From assembly GCA_003184365.1 (NCBI GenBank), contig NKYR01000144.1, positions 379 to 64,378 of the forward strand: 64,000 nucleotides of DNA, given 5' to 3'. Source of the stretch: Evernia prunastri (lineage: Eukaryota > Ascomycota > Lecanoromycetes > Lecanorales > Parmeliaceae). Below are positions 9,273 through 21,553 of this stretch, in pieces; position 1 is the stretch's first letter; each line of letters opens with the position of its first letter. The notes below the pieces were generated by a model. It was not told the origin of the DNA. It saw nothing but the letters and a program-made list of their open reading frames with translations, and made no database searches. A program made the position numbers and the translations under genes.

Positions 9273-12185
9273 TCACTTCTGCGCTTCGACTTTTGGCTGG
9301 CCGTTCATGCTGTTATGCTGCGGACTGTTCCGTCCGCCCGATCCCTCCTTCCGTTTCTCTTCCTCGCCCTCCTCGTCGTAATCTTCATCAACCTCCATCT
9401 TCCTCGCCGCCGCTTCGTATGCTTCTCGGCGCTCTTCGCGGCCAGCATCAGAGACAGGCGTTTGAGGAGGCTCGTTGGCCGTTGGTTGATGCAATGAGGG
9501 CAGCGTTGGTGGATGATGAGCTGCTTCAGATGGATGATAAGTTTCGTCGGCCCTTCTCTGCTCCTCACGTCTAGCTGTGGAAGAGCTTCGACTGTGTCTG
9601 ATTAGAGGAGATGCCGCCCTACCATGGGGAGGAGACTGTGCCCTCCCTCGTGGAGACCCGGGCCTTGGCCGAGGAGAAGACTTCCTATCCGGCGGCGACG
9701 CTCTACGATGGCGATGATCATCCAACCTGTTTCGGCTCTCGCCGTTTGCGTGGTGCTTGTTCGCGACCTTGTACTCGTCATCAGGCTCATGGCTGCGCTT
9801 GAACCCGGTAGATGGTCGGTCATCTCTTTCACGAGCAGCAGCTTCAGCAGCAGCGAGTGCCGCAATTGGTGGTGGTGCACCAGCAGCGATGCCTACCGAT
9901 TGAGAAGTGTTGGGATGATGTTGTTGAAAATGCGGTTGCGGCGGGTAGTTGGGGCCTGGTGGTGACACTCTGGCTTCTGCAATCGGTCTGATCTCAGGCG
10001 GAGGACTGTCTCCACGCCCGTAGGGAGCCCTAGGGCCCGGAGGTAGCTGACTGCTGCCAGTAGCAAGTCTCAAGCTAGGGTCTGGAGCTCCATAATTCGG
10101 ATTGGGAATACGGTTGGTGGTCGTTGGTCCAGACACGGGTAGTTGTGGCTGCGGTAAAGATTGGGGCGCCGAAAAGGGGAGAGTACCATTGTGACTCAGA
10201 TTGGGTGGTGGCGAAGCTCGTCGTATTGGGGTATGTCGGTGCTGCTCTTGGTACTGCCTAATCTGATCCTGACGCGGGCTGCCTTGCCTTTGTGATGGTG
10301 GCGGCCGGACGGGTTCACGCTGATCGTACATACTGGAAGATTGCGTCTGAGGCTGAGGTTGAGGTGGAGGATTGGGTATATCTGCCAAACGTCGACTCCA
10401 ATCAGGCGCAGTGCCATTTTGCGCTGGACTGGGTCCGTGAAGCACCGAAGCGGGACCTGTTGGAACACCCCATTGCGGACCCGGGGGAGCCCCAACGCCA
10501 GGATTCTGGTATTGCTGAGGATGCACGTCTTGCGGTACTGGGGCGTTTTGCTGATTCGGCATCCCTGTAGATTGACCATTGTTACGTAGGAGCTGCAAGC
10601 GAGCTTTGATATACATATTGCCCGGATCGAGGTCGAAGGCCCGTTGATACGCATCAAGTGCATCCGCAGTCTGATTGTTACATGACTCGTACTGCTGTCG
10701 GTTAGTGCAGAATTTGCAAGCGATCATTATACACGGTATCTCACCAAAGTCCCAAGATCATACCATACTTCGGAGATATAAGGATTCAAACGAATCGCTC
10801 GGGAATACGCATCGAGGGCATCTCGGTACTGATTGATTTGATAATAGAGCACGCCGATGGAACACCAGAAGGTGGGGTTACGCCCGTCTCGATAGACCGC
10901 TTGCTGATAGGCTTCGTACGCTTTCGAATATTTCTGTTGGGACATGTAGCATCTTCCGAGAAGATACCAGCTTTGCGCATCCGTGTTATCTAGGATAATT
11001 AGCACATCGAGGATGTATTCCAGATTGTCCACTGATTACCTGAGCTCACAGATTTCTCCAAATACTCGATTGCCTGCTCCTGACTGTTAAACAGAGGGCT
11101 TTCCTGATGGTGCAACCATCCAAGCTGTTGTAAGACCTTGGCGTGATTGGGATCCCTATCAAGAACTCGTCGATAAGCTGCTTTGGCGGAATCATACTGT
11201 CCATCTCGTGTTAGCCAAATGGAAATAGCAGACATCCGTGTACGTACGTCTTTGCGCTGTTCGTGGACGTGACCAATCTGAAACCAGATATCCTCTTCGG
11301 TCAGTGGCCTAGGGGGGTTCTGGACAATATACTTGAAGCACTTGGGTATTGTTAGCAGGTTCCGTCTACGAGATGCGCGGGGCGGGCTACCTCTAGGCTT
11401 TGATCGTACTTCTGTTGCTGTTTGTATATTATCCCAAGCCGGAAGTAGATCTCATTTGCTTTCTCGAAGTCTGGCTGCATGTGCATGACCTGGGAAAAGG
11501 CCTCTTCGGCATGTTCAAGGGAGCCATAACGGTCGTATAGGATGCCAATACCGTACCATAGCTTTGGCTCCTACGGAAAGTGAGCTGGAGCCATCGAAGC
11601 AACGCTGGGAACTTACTTTGGGATCTCGTAAGTGGTACAAAGCTTGCTGATACGCTGCATAAGCCTGCTGGAGATCCTCCATCATGAGGAAGCAGTGGCC
11701 TTGTTTCCATCAGCGGAATGTTCTTAGGTGCACAACATAGGTGTAGGTACCCAAACTGCCCCAGACTTCGCCATTACTCTGATCGAGTTTCAGTATGGTT
11801 TGTAGGAATTCCACGGCCCTTGGGAAGTTCTCTTTTGTCCTGAGGATACATGATATTGCGTTGAGGGCCTGAATTGATTGATAGTTGTGGCGTAGGGCCT
11901 GCTCATAGGCATAAAGGGCGCCATCAGAGTCTCCTTGAAGCTCACATGTACTGCCTGTGTGGTGCCTTAGTTTGCGATGATGCGATTATGGATATGCGCA
12001 ACGAAGAATATACCTATTCCCAACCAGATATTTTCGCTCTGGGCAGCGAGATGCGCCGACGTAATCTTAGCGTGTGATGCTTGTTGCATTGGCATATGAC
12101 CATTAACTTGCGGATGTCCGGCGTGCAGTCCATGGTGTAGATGGACACCTCCAGGAGAGGCTGGTTGATGATGATGATTCGCCAT
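9273..12185 (-). CDS. CYC8: General transcriptional co-repressor Cyc8/Ssn6 (TPR)
   Basis: Eight exons (12014-12185, 11751-11954, 11617-11699, 11391-11570, 11248-11340, 11040-11196, 10745-10989, 9273-10691) join in phase to give 850 aa. Residues of about 50-390 are a run of tetratricopeptide repeats with typical W/L/G-Y-A-F-P spacing, such as WGSLGHCF, WYGIGILYD and WYLLGRCY. The C-terminal half is Pro/Gln/Ser-rich and disordered, ending in an acidic stretch and a short basic tail. This order is that of yeast Cyc8/Ssn6 (SsnF in Aspergillus, RCM-1 in Neurospora), which pairs with Tup1 to repress glucose-, stress- and cell-type genes through DNA-bound regulators. The poly-Gln blocks of the yeast protein are short here. 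The start is the first ATG, in a His-rich N-terminus. Family call is firm; the exon borders are by inspection. Confidence 0.95.
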
Positions 12186-14901
12186 TGGGGTGGTTGTCGT
12201 ATGTGTGTTTAACTTTTGATTCCTTGCTTTTATTGTTCTGAATGAATGGTGGGAGAGGACAGGGTTGAAGGCGGGTGGTGGGAGATGTAAGACGTGAGAG
12301 ATGAGAGGTGAGAGGTGAGAGGTGAGAGGTGGAAGGTGGAAGGTGGAAGGAAAGAGGGCTGCCGCGGGAGGGAGGTAGACCGGTCAGAACGTGACAGGCA
12401 ATTGGATTCCCCTGGCTTGAATGACCCAATTTTTGCACGCTCCGAACCTTAAAAAAATATGGAATAATATGAAAGCCCAAATATAGTCATAAGGCGGAAG
12501 ATTTTAAGATGTGTTAGGAGAGGGGGGGCGGGTTAATTTTGATGATGGGGGATGCTATTCGGATATCATGATTATTCGGGATTGGTTAAAATAATAATCA
12601 GAGGTAAATGAGAATGGGGGAGGATGGGGAAAATGGAAAAATGGATGATGGATGGTAAGGAAAGACTGCGACAAAAAAAAAGTAGGTAAAAAGAAGTGAG
12701 AGGTAGGTAAAAGGTAGAAGGTAGAAGGTAGAAGAAGAAGAAGGGATAAGGGATAATAGAGCCGTTCTGTCGTGGGGCGGATACGCCGCATGTCTTAGGT
12801 TGACCCTTCACCTATCTCACAAGCTTCTGATCGAGCCAAGTACGGTAAAGTAAGGGTAACTTACCTAGGTAAGGTAAAGGTAAAGGTAGGTAAGTACGTA
12901 CGAGACTACGACGAGTAAAGGCTTAGACAAATTAGGCTCTTAGCTTCTTAGCCCCAAGTCATGGAAAATTAAAGTAAAAGAACTAAAAGAAACTAAAGGC
13001 ACAAGGTAAGGTAAGGTAATCATCATTTTGCTGCTGGCTTGCTTAAGTTGCTCATGCTGCTGGCAATGGAAAGCTAAAATATGTTAGTACGTCCGCATGG
13101 TGGCTGACTACCTTAGGGCGTATGTACCACCAACAGCCGGATCTTGTTTTATTATTAAGCTGAGATAGAGTACTCCGTTTGAGCCTAGGTATACCTATGA
13201 GGCTATGATCATTTGTTACCCACTGTACCTACCTAGTACCTACTTACTCCCTACCCTTAGGTGCTTAGGTACCTTTGCGGTTTGATCCATCATCAACCCA
13301 TTCACTTTTCCTTCTTCTTTCAATATCTCGATCAAGAAAAGATTGGTATATTTTACTACGCACAGACAAGTAAGTAGGAAGAGAAAGAGAAAGAGAAAGA
13401 TTTAAGGTAGAGAGAGCACGAATAGATGCTTACTTCCTGCCATCTGGGCAATCTAAAACAATTCCTTCAACTTTCAAGCTTCATCGAATAAGGGATAAAT
13501 GTGATAAGGCTGAGGTGAAAAGGAGGATTCAATGAACCGCATCCACATGCCACTTGTAGATCTCTCCAACGCATCGCCTACCTTAGTAAGGCAGCTGGCT
13601 CCGATCTTATTTCCAAAGAGCCGCTGAGTCGCTGACGACCTTACCTACCTTTCCTTACCTTGGTATTTTAGCACTACCTCCGTACGAGTACTCCGTACAG
13701 TCGACTCGACTGCTACAGAGAGTCAGAGACTGAATTACTTGTTACTATCAATAACCTAATCTATGTTTTTATCACTACCGACGTAGGTACTCGCTCATAG
13801 GCGCATAATAAGAAAAAGTCAAAATATGCTTCATCGACAGTTACGTGTGGTGGGTGGGAGGAAGGACTGGGCCCCCGGGGCGTGTGCTTTTTTTTTTCTT
13901 TTCTTTTTCCTTTTTTTGTTTCCGAGCGAAGATCGTCGCATGTCGAATAGAGTGGCAGCGGATCGCAGGTGTGCATCTATGTAGCCTACAGCCTGTCTAC
14001 CTACTTTGGTACTCTAGTAGTAGCCTACAGCCTACCGCACCCAGGGAATCTTCTAAAAGCTGGGGCCCTGATCCTCTCTGATCCTCTGATCCTCTGATCT
14101 TCTAAATTTTAATCACTCTAGCTACCGAGGTAACAAATCTTCTATTAAATATTAATATCCCTCAATTGTCTACTTTACCTACTCGACGTGAAATATGATG
14201 AAATTCAAGGTATAAAATATTCAATCCAAAGCCCGTTTGCGCATTCAACCTTGGGGGGAAAAATTCTTCTTGCCCTAGACCATTAAAATGAAGACAAGCA
14301 TGTGCCATTCATTAGTCTCATTCTCCACAGCATTTCGTGGGGTGATGGATGCTATAAGCGCTTGATCTGACAACCAGGCAAGCACTCGCTTTCACCGCTC
14401 AGACCACCTTTCACATGCACGATACCCTCCTCGACAATCGACAATATCCCCTTTCCTATTAGCCGTACCATACCCCCCTCTTCCCTTCCCCTCTGGTGCC
14501 TTTCTCCCCCCCCCCCCCCCCCCCCACACACCTAAAATCTCCCCACGTATGTCTTCCACCGGGAGTATTCTTGCCGCAAGGCTCCCACGAATCCTCCTTG
14601 ATTCGGGACATACTCCGTACACTACTCCGTAGGTCGCGTCAAAGTATGCCAGTCCGGGGCAAGATCACTGATAAGAGCAAATTTGCCAAAGTTGAGGTGA
14701 TTTGGTAGTGGTACATGGCCTTTGTGTGTAGGTACTACTATCTTATCTACTAATGCGATCGCTATGCCTCCCATGTTCTTTTCAATCATCCAAGTCGTCC
14801 GTCACCTTTTGGCTCCTAATGGCTCTCGGCTCACATTATCCAACGCCGTCCCATGCAAACGCAACGCAAGCAAGCCCCGACTCCTTCCCATGCCGACCAA
14901 T
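12186..14901. other. Long intergenic region rich in GGTAAG/TACCT words
   Basis: About 2.7 kb between the divergent-side promoter of Cyc8 and the end of the ADAM gene. It holds a 7-mer array, many GGTAAGG / TACCTA words (12840-13020, 13190-13270, 13640-13665), a pyrimidine run at 13887-13918 and a poly-C run at about 14507-14525. No frame has family resemblance. The part next to 12185 is presumably the Cyc8 promoter and 5' leader. Confidence 0.55.
12303..12350 (+). repeat. 7-mer tandem repeat (GAGAGGT/GGAAGGT)
   Basis: Four GAGAGGT units followed by about three GGAAGGT units, upstream of the Cyc8 start. Non-coding. Confidence 0.85.
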
Positions 14902-17393
14902 TTAAGCATATCGCACACTAGGCTGCACAAACCCAGGCGGTGGATACTGCGGACCTTGTTTGTAGCCTCCATATCCATGCCGTCCTTGGCCCTGCTGCGC
15001 ACCACTCATCCATGCACCCTGCGGCATAGGGCCTCCTCCCCACCCTTGATTCATGGGCGGCATCATTGGCTGGCTTCGACGCGGCTGCCGAGGGCGTCTG
15101 CAGCGTCGTACAATGCAGCCGAGTATTGAAAGCAGGAGAAGCCCGCCGATGCCACAGCATATCCCGATGACGAGGTTACGATTGTCATGGAAGAAACTAC
15201 CAATTTCTTTTGCAGTGCTTGAACCTTTGCATTGGCCCTATTGAAGGTCAGTGATCGAAGCTTAGATGAGCGAAAAAGAACGATTATCCGTACGTTATTA
15301 CACTTCCCACCGCCACCGCACACAGTACCGTCAAGGAAGTTCTGTTGCATACTGTAACAGACACCAGGACCAAACTCGGGGGAAGCACACGACAGCGTGC
15401 AATCTTGGCTATTACAAGCGTAAGTGTCATTCTTCGCCGTGTACGAACCCATCAGCGTCTTGCACTGCTGATCTCTTGAAGTACATTGTCCGCTTGCGCA
15501 CTGGAGATTTTGAGAGCTGTTTCCGCAGCTCTGTCCATTAGGCGCGGAGACATCGGGGGGGCAGGTCGCGTTAGTGCCACTACAGGTCTCCTGCGGGTCG
15601 CACGAGCCAGTACTAGCTCTACATACTGTGTCGGCGCTGGAAAGTTGGCAATTAGTGCAGCAGTCCTCGTTCGAGGGGTCGCAGACAGCACCATTCTTGA
15701 ATTTACAGGTCGTAGCGTCGCAGCAAGCGTTGTTACCACAATTCGCGGTGCCCCCACAATCGCAGTCTTCGCCCTCTTCGACAATGCCGTTGCCGCATTG
15801 TTGGCCGGTAATTGTTGTGACACCTTTATTGTCGGATAGGCAGGAACTCGAAACACTGTTACGACCAAGGGCGGAGCAAATATTACCGACGGTGCAGGCG
15901 CTGAATGCCGATATGCCGTCTACCTCATAAGGATTCATGATGTACTTGGAACCAGCATCGCAGGTAGTGGTGCTAAGAGGGCAGCATTGCTGGGAGTTGA
16001 CGGTCTCGCTTGATGCACAGGTTTGCGAGTCGCAGTCATGAACGGCTCCAAAGGTGTGGCCGGATTCATGAGCAATAACTTGCCATTCTGTCGAAGTCTT
16101 TGCCACCACATTAGCACCACTGACAGCTTCTCCCGAGCTATTTGTTACATCGTGCACGCAGAGTTGGCCAAGCCATGATAGACCAACTTCGGCACCAGTC
16201 TGGCAAGTAGTCAAAAGGGTCCAGTAGGCATTACTGTCCGGGTTTGAACCTCGCCATTGCGAAAACGTATTGAGTCGATCCGTGATTGATGTATTGCCTC
16301 CGCAGCCAGTGTTCCACGGCGTGGCAGCCGCTGGAGTGCCAGGGCATGTCGCGTCGCTAACAGTGAGGTTCTGGAGCCCCAACGAGATATTGAAAGTACT
16401 CTCGTATACATTCGAAGCTGAATTGATCTGAGTGATCACATTAGAGTGCGCGGTCTCGGATGAGTTGAACGACCCGGTGTAAGTACAATCGGTAGCTACA
16501 CCAATCAAAGCCACTTTTCGAGTTGTGGGACAACCAGCTGAGTTACCAATAGTGCTTTTCAGATTGACACTGCCAGAGTTACCGCCTGCAGGGATACCGC
16601 CCGTATCGATTTGTCGCTTCCCGAGCAATGAACTGATGGGTGCAGCGCCCCAAGAGCCGATGCGCCGTTTCAACACGGTTTGCTGGGGGTCAGAGTTGAA
16701 TTGTAGTTCATGAGATCTGCAAGAGCCTTGAATTTCGTCAGACCTCCGCAGCTCTGTAATACCGCTCGAACGTCTCTTGTCGATGTCGGAATCCCGGAAC
16801 ATGATCATATACTCGTCATCACTGGATTCCACCTCGGGATCCAAGACATGCTTTGTAGACATGTAGTTGGATCGTAACTGGATGTGATGATGATCATGCA
16901 TAATTGTAAAAGCGCCTTCAAACAATGGGTTGATGCCATCCCTCCGAACCACTATTCTGGCCCAACCTATCTTCGTCCATGTTCCATCGTAATCCTGGGT
17001 CCATGCATCTCCCTTGAAAACCTTGTGCGCTCGTCGATCGATCTCCTCTGTGCGTACTAATTTGCCATCTTGTCCTAGATACTGCACCGATGCTCCTTTT
17101 GCTATGATATCGTGGTTCGGTTCGAGGGTAAGCTTGACCTGCTGCCTTCCCTGGTGAAGATCGAAAAATATGTCGAAATGTGAATAAGCGTGTACACGAG
17201 ACGAGGGTGTGCCGATTTCAGGATTCTCGACGAGAGTCAAATAGTTTAGAGGTTTTCGACTCAGGGAATGTGCTATGACAAGCCATTAGCTTCCAGTTTA
17301 CAGCTGACGTTAGAGTGGGTCCATACTCTGGACAGAGGCAAACAGAAGGCATATTGTGCTGATGACTGTGCCTATTCGGCATGGCATTTTCAT
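14902..17393 (-). CDS. ADAM-type metalloprotease with disintegrin domain (ADM-B-like)
   Basis: Three exons (17327-17393, 15294-17272, 14902-15237) give 793 aa, a membrane-anchored zinc protease. Exon 1 encodes a signal peptide (residues 1-22). A prodomain follows with KRR and KR sites near 224 and 241 that a Kex2/furin protease could cut. The catalytic site is HESGHTFGAVHD at 424-435, matching HExxHxxGxxHD, followed by the Met-turn YIMNPY. A cysteine-rich disintegrin domain covers about 515-595, then more Cys-rich sequence. A membrane helix (NLVIGICCGIGG onward) and a basic, Gly/Pro-rich cytoplasmic tail end the protein. This is the architecture of the fungal ADAMs ADM-A/ADM-B. The long open frame alone misses both ends, since its first codon is TTG and the transmembrane part lies past an intron. 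Substrate unknown; allergen, wall-remodelling or sheddase roles are conjecture. Confidence 0.95.
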
Positions 17394-18232
17394 AATCTGT
17401 TCGGAGGAAGTAGCAACAGCCGAAGTGCTTGAAAGTTGATTTAGGAGACCGACGGTTAAATCAAAATTGCTGGCGAATAAAGCAGGTTTCTTGATGATTA
17501 AAGGAGGGGACTCGGGTATTATGTTGATGGTGACAAAGTGGTCAAGTTGGTACGGAGTGAGGACTTTCTATTTCACGAGGCTTAGAGGAAGAGAGGCGTC
17601 AGCTCTGCTTGGCTCTGCTTGGCCCAAGGCCCGAAGGATGGTGTGAACTCCGCGCTTAGCCGAGGCACTCACTTGCTGAGACAAAAGATGAATGGCTGTA
17701 CCTCTTCCAACCGCGAGTCAACTTCAGTCGAATTCGAAACGTCCGCCAGATGAGATGAAGCAAATCATTAGGAAAGGTATAGGTAGGTTTCGTCAATAAT
17801 AAGTAAGAGCATTAAGTGACAATGAGAGGAGATAAGAATGTATTGGCGTTTTGACATACGCTACAAAATCGGTACCCGCGGTGACGGTCTATTTAGGGAC
17901 GGGAAGGAGGGCCAAATGTCCAGGGATGACAGGGTCCCTCGGTCTAACAGGGGTCTGGAAATATGGATGCACAATGCAATCCATTCTTTTTGATTGGTTC
18001 AGGTACCCAAAGCATTTTCAGTTGCTGAGACCAGAGATTATTTAGTACTAGTCGCAATTCACCGTGTGCTCATTGCTCAATGCTTTCTTTTATCAATCCA
18101 AGGTCCTAGTAGTACCTCTTGCTTCATATCTGCTGGCATCTAAATACTTGCTTGGCTATCAACCCTCTGCAATGCTCAATATCCTACTCCACTAACACCC
18201 AGCAAAACATGTCATCATGTCAACACGACTCT
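17394..18232. other. Intergenic region, no gene seen
   Basis: About 840 bases. The left part is the promoter and leader of the ADAM gene, with a repeated CTCTGCTTGG near 17604-17622. The right part is the 3' flank of acetyl-CoA synthetase. No supported frame. Confidence 0.55.
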
Positions 18233-20566
18233 CTACTTCTTTCGTGATGACTGGACTATCTCGATAATCTTCTCTACCACACTTGGGTCGGAGAGCTAGG
18301 GACAAAACGTCAGCATGGTCGGCCCAAGGAAGCAGCTGCATCTAGACACTCACAGTAGAGGTGTCCCCCAAGGAATCCTCCTCTCCGGCCAGAATCTTAC
18401 GCAGGATGCGCCTCATGATCTTACCCGACCTTGTCTTCGGAAGATCATCGACAACAAATACTGCTTTCGGGGCAGCAAAGGGACCAATGGACTTCCGAAC
18501 CTGAAGCACTAGATCTTTCTTGACTTGGTCGTTGCTTTCATTGCCTTCTTTCAGAGCAACGAAAGCATTGACGGCTTGGCCTGAGAGCTCGTCGTGAATG
18601 CCCACCACTGCCGCTTCTGCAACTTGGTCTACCCAATGTTAGCTTCTTCCTTGGTATATGACAGTCAGATTCACTCACGATGCTCGATGAGAGCTGCCTC
18701 GATCTCCGCTGTGGAGAGCCTGTGCCCGGAAACATTGACAACATCGTCGACGCGGCCTCGGATCCAGTAATAGCCTTCATGATCCCGTCCAGCGCCGTCA
18801 CCAGTGAACTGCGACATGTAAGCAAAATAGAAACAAGGAGCAAACCTGCAGACTCACATAATAACCCTTATATACACTAAGATATGTATCCATGTAGCGC
18901 TTATGGGCACCCCAGACGGTTCGAGCCATGCTAGGCCACGGTTTCTTGATAGCCAGAACACCCTCTACGTCATTGCCATGTATTTCTTCCCCAGAGACTG
19001 GGTCAATGATCGCAGGCTCGATACCAAAGAAAGGTAACGATGCGCTTCCGGGTTTGGTTGGAGTGACACCACCCAGGGGTGTAATCACGTGGGATCCAGT
19101 CTCCGTTTGCCAGTATGTCTACCATCTCATTAGCTAGGTACCTGTTTATCATTTACATGCTTCACTTACATCGACGATATGGGCCTCCTCCTTTCCCACA
19201 ATCTCAAAGTACCACTTCCAGACTTCGGCTGCGATGGGCTCGCCAACCGACCCCAAAACGCGAAGATGCTTCATCGTATGCTTGGCGTGGGAATCGCCGG
19301 CTCGCTTCAATAGCCTCAAAGCTGTTGGGGCTACGTAGAACTGAGTGACCTGGTGCTTGTCGATCACCTCCCAATATCGCGAGAAGTTTGGATATGCCGG
19401 GGTGCCTTCGAAGACAACGGTAGCAACACCCAGGAGAAGAGGAGCGTATACGACATAAGTATGTCCAGTGATCCAGCCAACATCACCTCCACAGAAGAAC
19501 TTGTCATTATCATGAATGTCGAAAACATACTTGCCAGTCGCTGCTGCGCCTAGCAAGTAGCCCGCTGTGGTGTGCATGACACCCTTCGGTTTGCCCGTTG
19601 ATCCCGAAGTGTAAAGAAGGAAAAGCGGGTCTTCTGAGTTCATCGACTCCGGAGCAATGTAGTTGGGATACTTCTCCGTTTCCTCATGCCACCAGAAGTC
19701 TCGCCCACTGGTCCAGTTCTTGGATAGATCAGCGCCCGTACGTTTGAACACCAAGCAATGGGTGACGTTAGGACATTGCTTCAATGCATCATCAACAATT
19801 TTCTTAGTACCGATTATTTTACCACCTCTCTTGCCCTCGTCACTAGTAATGACAACTTTAGAATTAGCATCGATCACGCGGTCTCTGAGAGAATCTGACG
19901 AGAAGCCGGCGAAGACGACCGAATGAACAGCACCAATGCGGCTACAGGCGAGAAAGGATATCAAAGCTTCAGGCACCATGGGCAAATAGAGGGCGACTGT
20001 GTCTCCTTTCTTGACACCCATTTGCTTCAATACATAGGCAAGCTGCGAGACTTCCCGGAGCAGCTCCCCATACGATATCGTGCGGCCCTCATTTGGCTCG
20101 TCTGCTTCGTATATGATGGCTGGCTTGTTGGGATGCTTGAAGGCATGGCGATCGACACAGTTGTACGAGGCATTGAGCCTGCCCTCGAGGAACCAAGCAT
20201 TGTCGCCATGGGTAAAAGATCCGGAATGTACAGTTTGGAAGTCTTTGTCCCACGTGAGGAGATCCCTTGCCATCTTGCTCCAGAATTTCTTTGGCTCCTC
20301 GATGGACTCTTTATACATCGTCTGGTATTCTTCCATGCCGTTCAGATGGGGCCTAGCAGGGTGCTTACTGTTTGGCGTCAGTGATTGCACGGTGAGGTTG
20401 GAGTCTTTTATGAACTCACTCGAACATCTGTTTAGGAACATGGTATGTATCTGGCCTCCACAGTCAGATACTCTTCTTCACTCAATTGAGTCTTTCACTT
20501 ACCAATATTGTGCGCCTCCGCAACGACCATAGGCGCACCAGGCGGTTGAACACTTCCTTCGCTCAT
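18233..20566 (-). CDS. facA: Acetyl-CoA synthetase
   Basis: Seven exons (20503-20566, 20420-20450, 19170-20367, 18858-19118, 18679-18808, 18354-18628, 18233-18295) join in phase to give 673 aa, the usual length. It makes acetyl-CoA from acetate, ATP and CoA and feeds the glyoxylate cycle and histone acetylation. The N-terminal ACS domain is followed by the AMP-binding P-loop YTSGSTGKPKG (284-294), the YWQTETG adenine/acetyl site, the hinge and YYWIRGRVDDVVNVSGHR region, and the C-terminal SGKIMRR motif, whose Lys631 is the acylation-controlled catalytic lysine. The second exon is only 31 bases. Known as facA in Aspergillus and ACS1/ACS2 in yeast. It is normally under acetate induction and carbon repression; I did not find a certain FacB or CreA site. 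Confidence 0.97.
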
Positions 20567-20888
20567 GGCTGGTGTCACTAGATGCCTGCGATGAGTTGGA
20601 GCAATGAAGTTGGAAGATGATAAGTGAGTGAGGGGAGAGAGTCTGAAGAATGGAGTCAGTCCGGAGGTTTTAGATGTGTAGTTGCAGAAATTAGAAAAGT
20701 ATCAGGAGATCGGAGCAATGGGAGGATATGGATCTACAAAACATTGTTGTTTTTACTCCGTACTCCCGGACACCCCCACCAGCCCCGCAAAAGCTGATTT
20801 GGGTAAGGTACACCTTATCTAGGTAGGTAAGGCTGGCAACGGAGGCACCCGAAAAACAACGCTAACGTTGGTTTAATACCAGGCCACC
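20567..20888. promoter_or_regulatory. Upstream region of acetyl-CoA synthetase
   Basis: Some 320 bases between the gene start and the short TIR transposon at 20891. It is the likely promoter and 5' leader. It contains GGTAAGGTA / TAGGTAGGTAAGG words but no motif I can assign to a factor. Confidence 0.4.
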
Positions 20889-20890
20889 TA

Positions 20891-21353
20891 CCTTACGGGC
20901 GAGACCTAGAATGCGCACACTGTTCTGAAATAATAAGACGATATCAAGTACCTTTTATGGTAAAAAACATGAAATACGAATTATGATCACAGACCGAGTT
21001 ATCCACGTTAATTTCTGATACCAGTAATTCTTTTTGACACCGTTAAATAGTCAAAAAAACCGTTCTGTCACCGTCTCAAGCTAATTATCTAACTAGTGAG
21101 TTTTTAAGTCTTATCGATAACGGTGTCAAAGCGGTTTTTGAAAGAGAACTGTTTTTTAGATTCTAATCTGCAACCGTGTTATAATAAATTACGATTTAGC
21201 CTTCTATCGGATATTTCAAAATTCTCGGTACACTGAAAATGTCTGTTATCGTATCGTTATAAAAAAGCGAGTCTGCTAAGCTACGGCGTAAGATAATCAT
21301 CGTCTTAATACTGTCTCAATACGGTGTCCCCATTCTAGGCCTCGCCCGTAAGG
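20891..21353. mobile_element. MITE-like element with TACCTTACGGGC ends (463 bp)
   Basis: Inverted repeats at 20889-20913 and 21331-21355 match at 24 of 25 positions, reading TACCTTACGGGCGAG from both ends. The outermost TA on each side (20889-20890, 21354-21355) is the duplicated target, as for Tc1/mariner-type elements. The interior is AT-rich with no open frame, so it is non-autonomous. It sits between the acetyl-CoA synthetase promoter and the end of the GlcNAc-6-P deacetylase gene. A second family member lies at 32773-33437. Confidence 0.85.
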
Positions 21354-21553
21354 TACTCATTATACGGTCCCTGAGTGCCTTTCTTAACATTGAATTTACG
21401 AACAATGGAGGTTGGGGGACTTGACTCGTCTACAATTAATCTTCTTTCAGCAAAATTGGAAGATAATGTGTCCCCTGATTCCTGAATACTGGTCGTCCAT
21501 GTTCTCATGCATCTCCCACGTGCTTCAGCCGCGGGTATTATCTGTTACCTAGA

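Noticed and set aside
9119..9965. Plus-strand open frames of up to 151 residues
   Set aside because: They run antisense through the GC-rich, Pro/Gln-coding last exon of Cyc8 and match no family.
14722..15129. 135-residue plus-strand frame
   Set aside because: Antisense to the last exon of the ADAM gene, whose membrane helix and tail explain this region.
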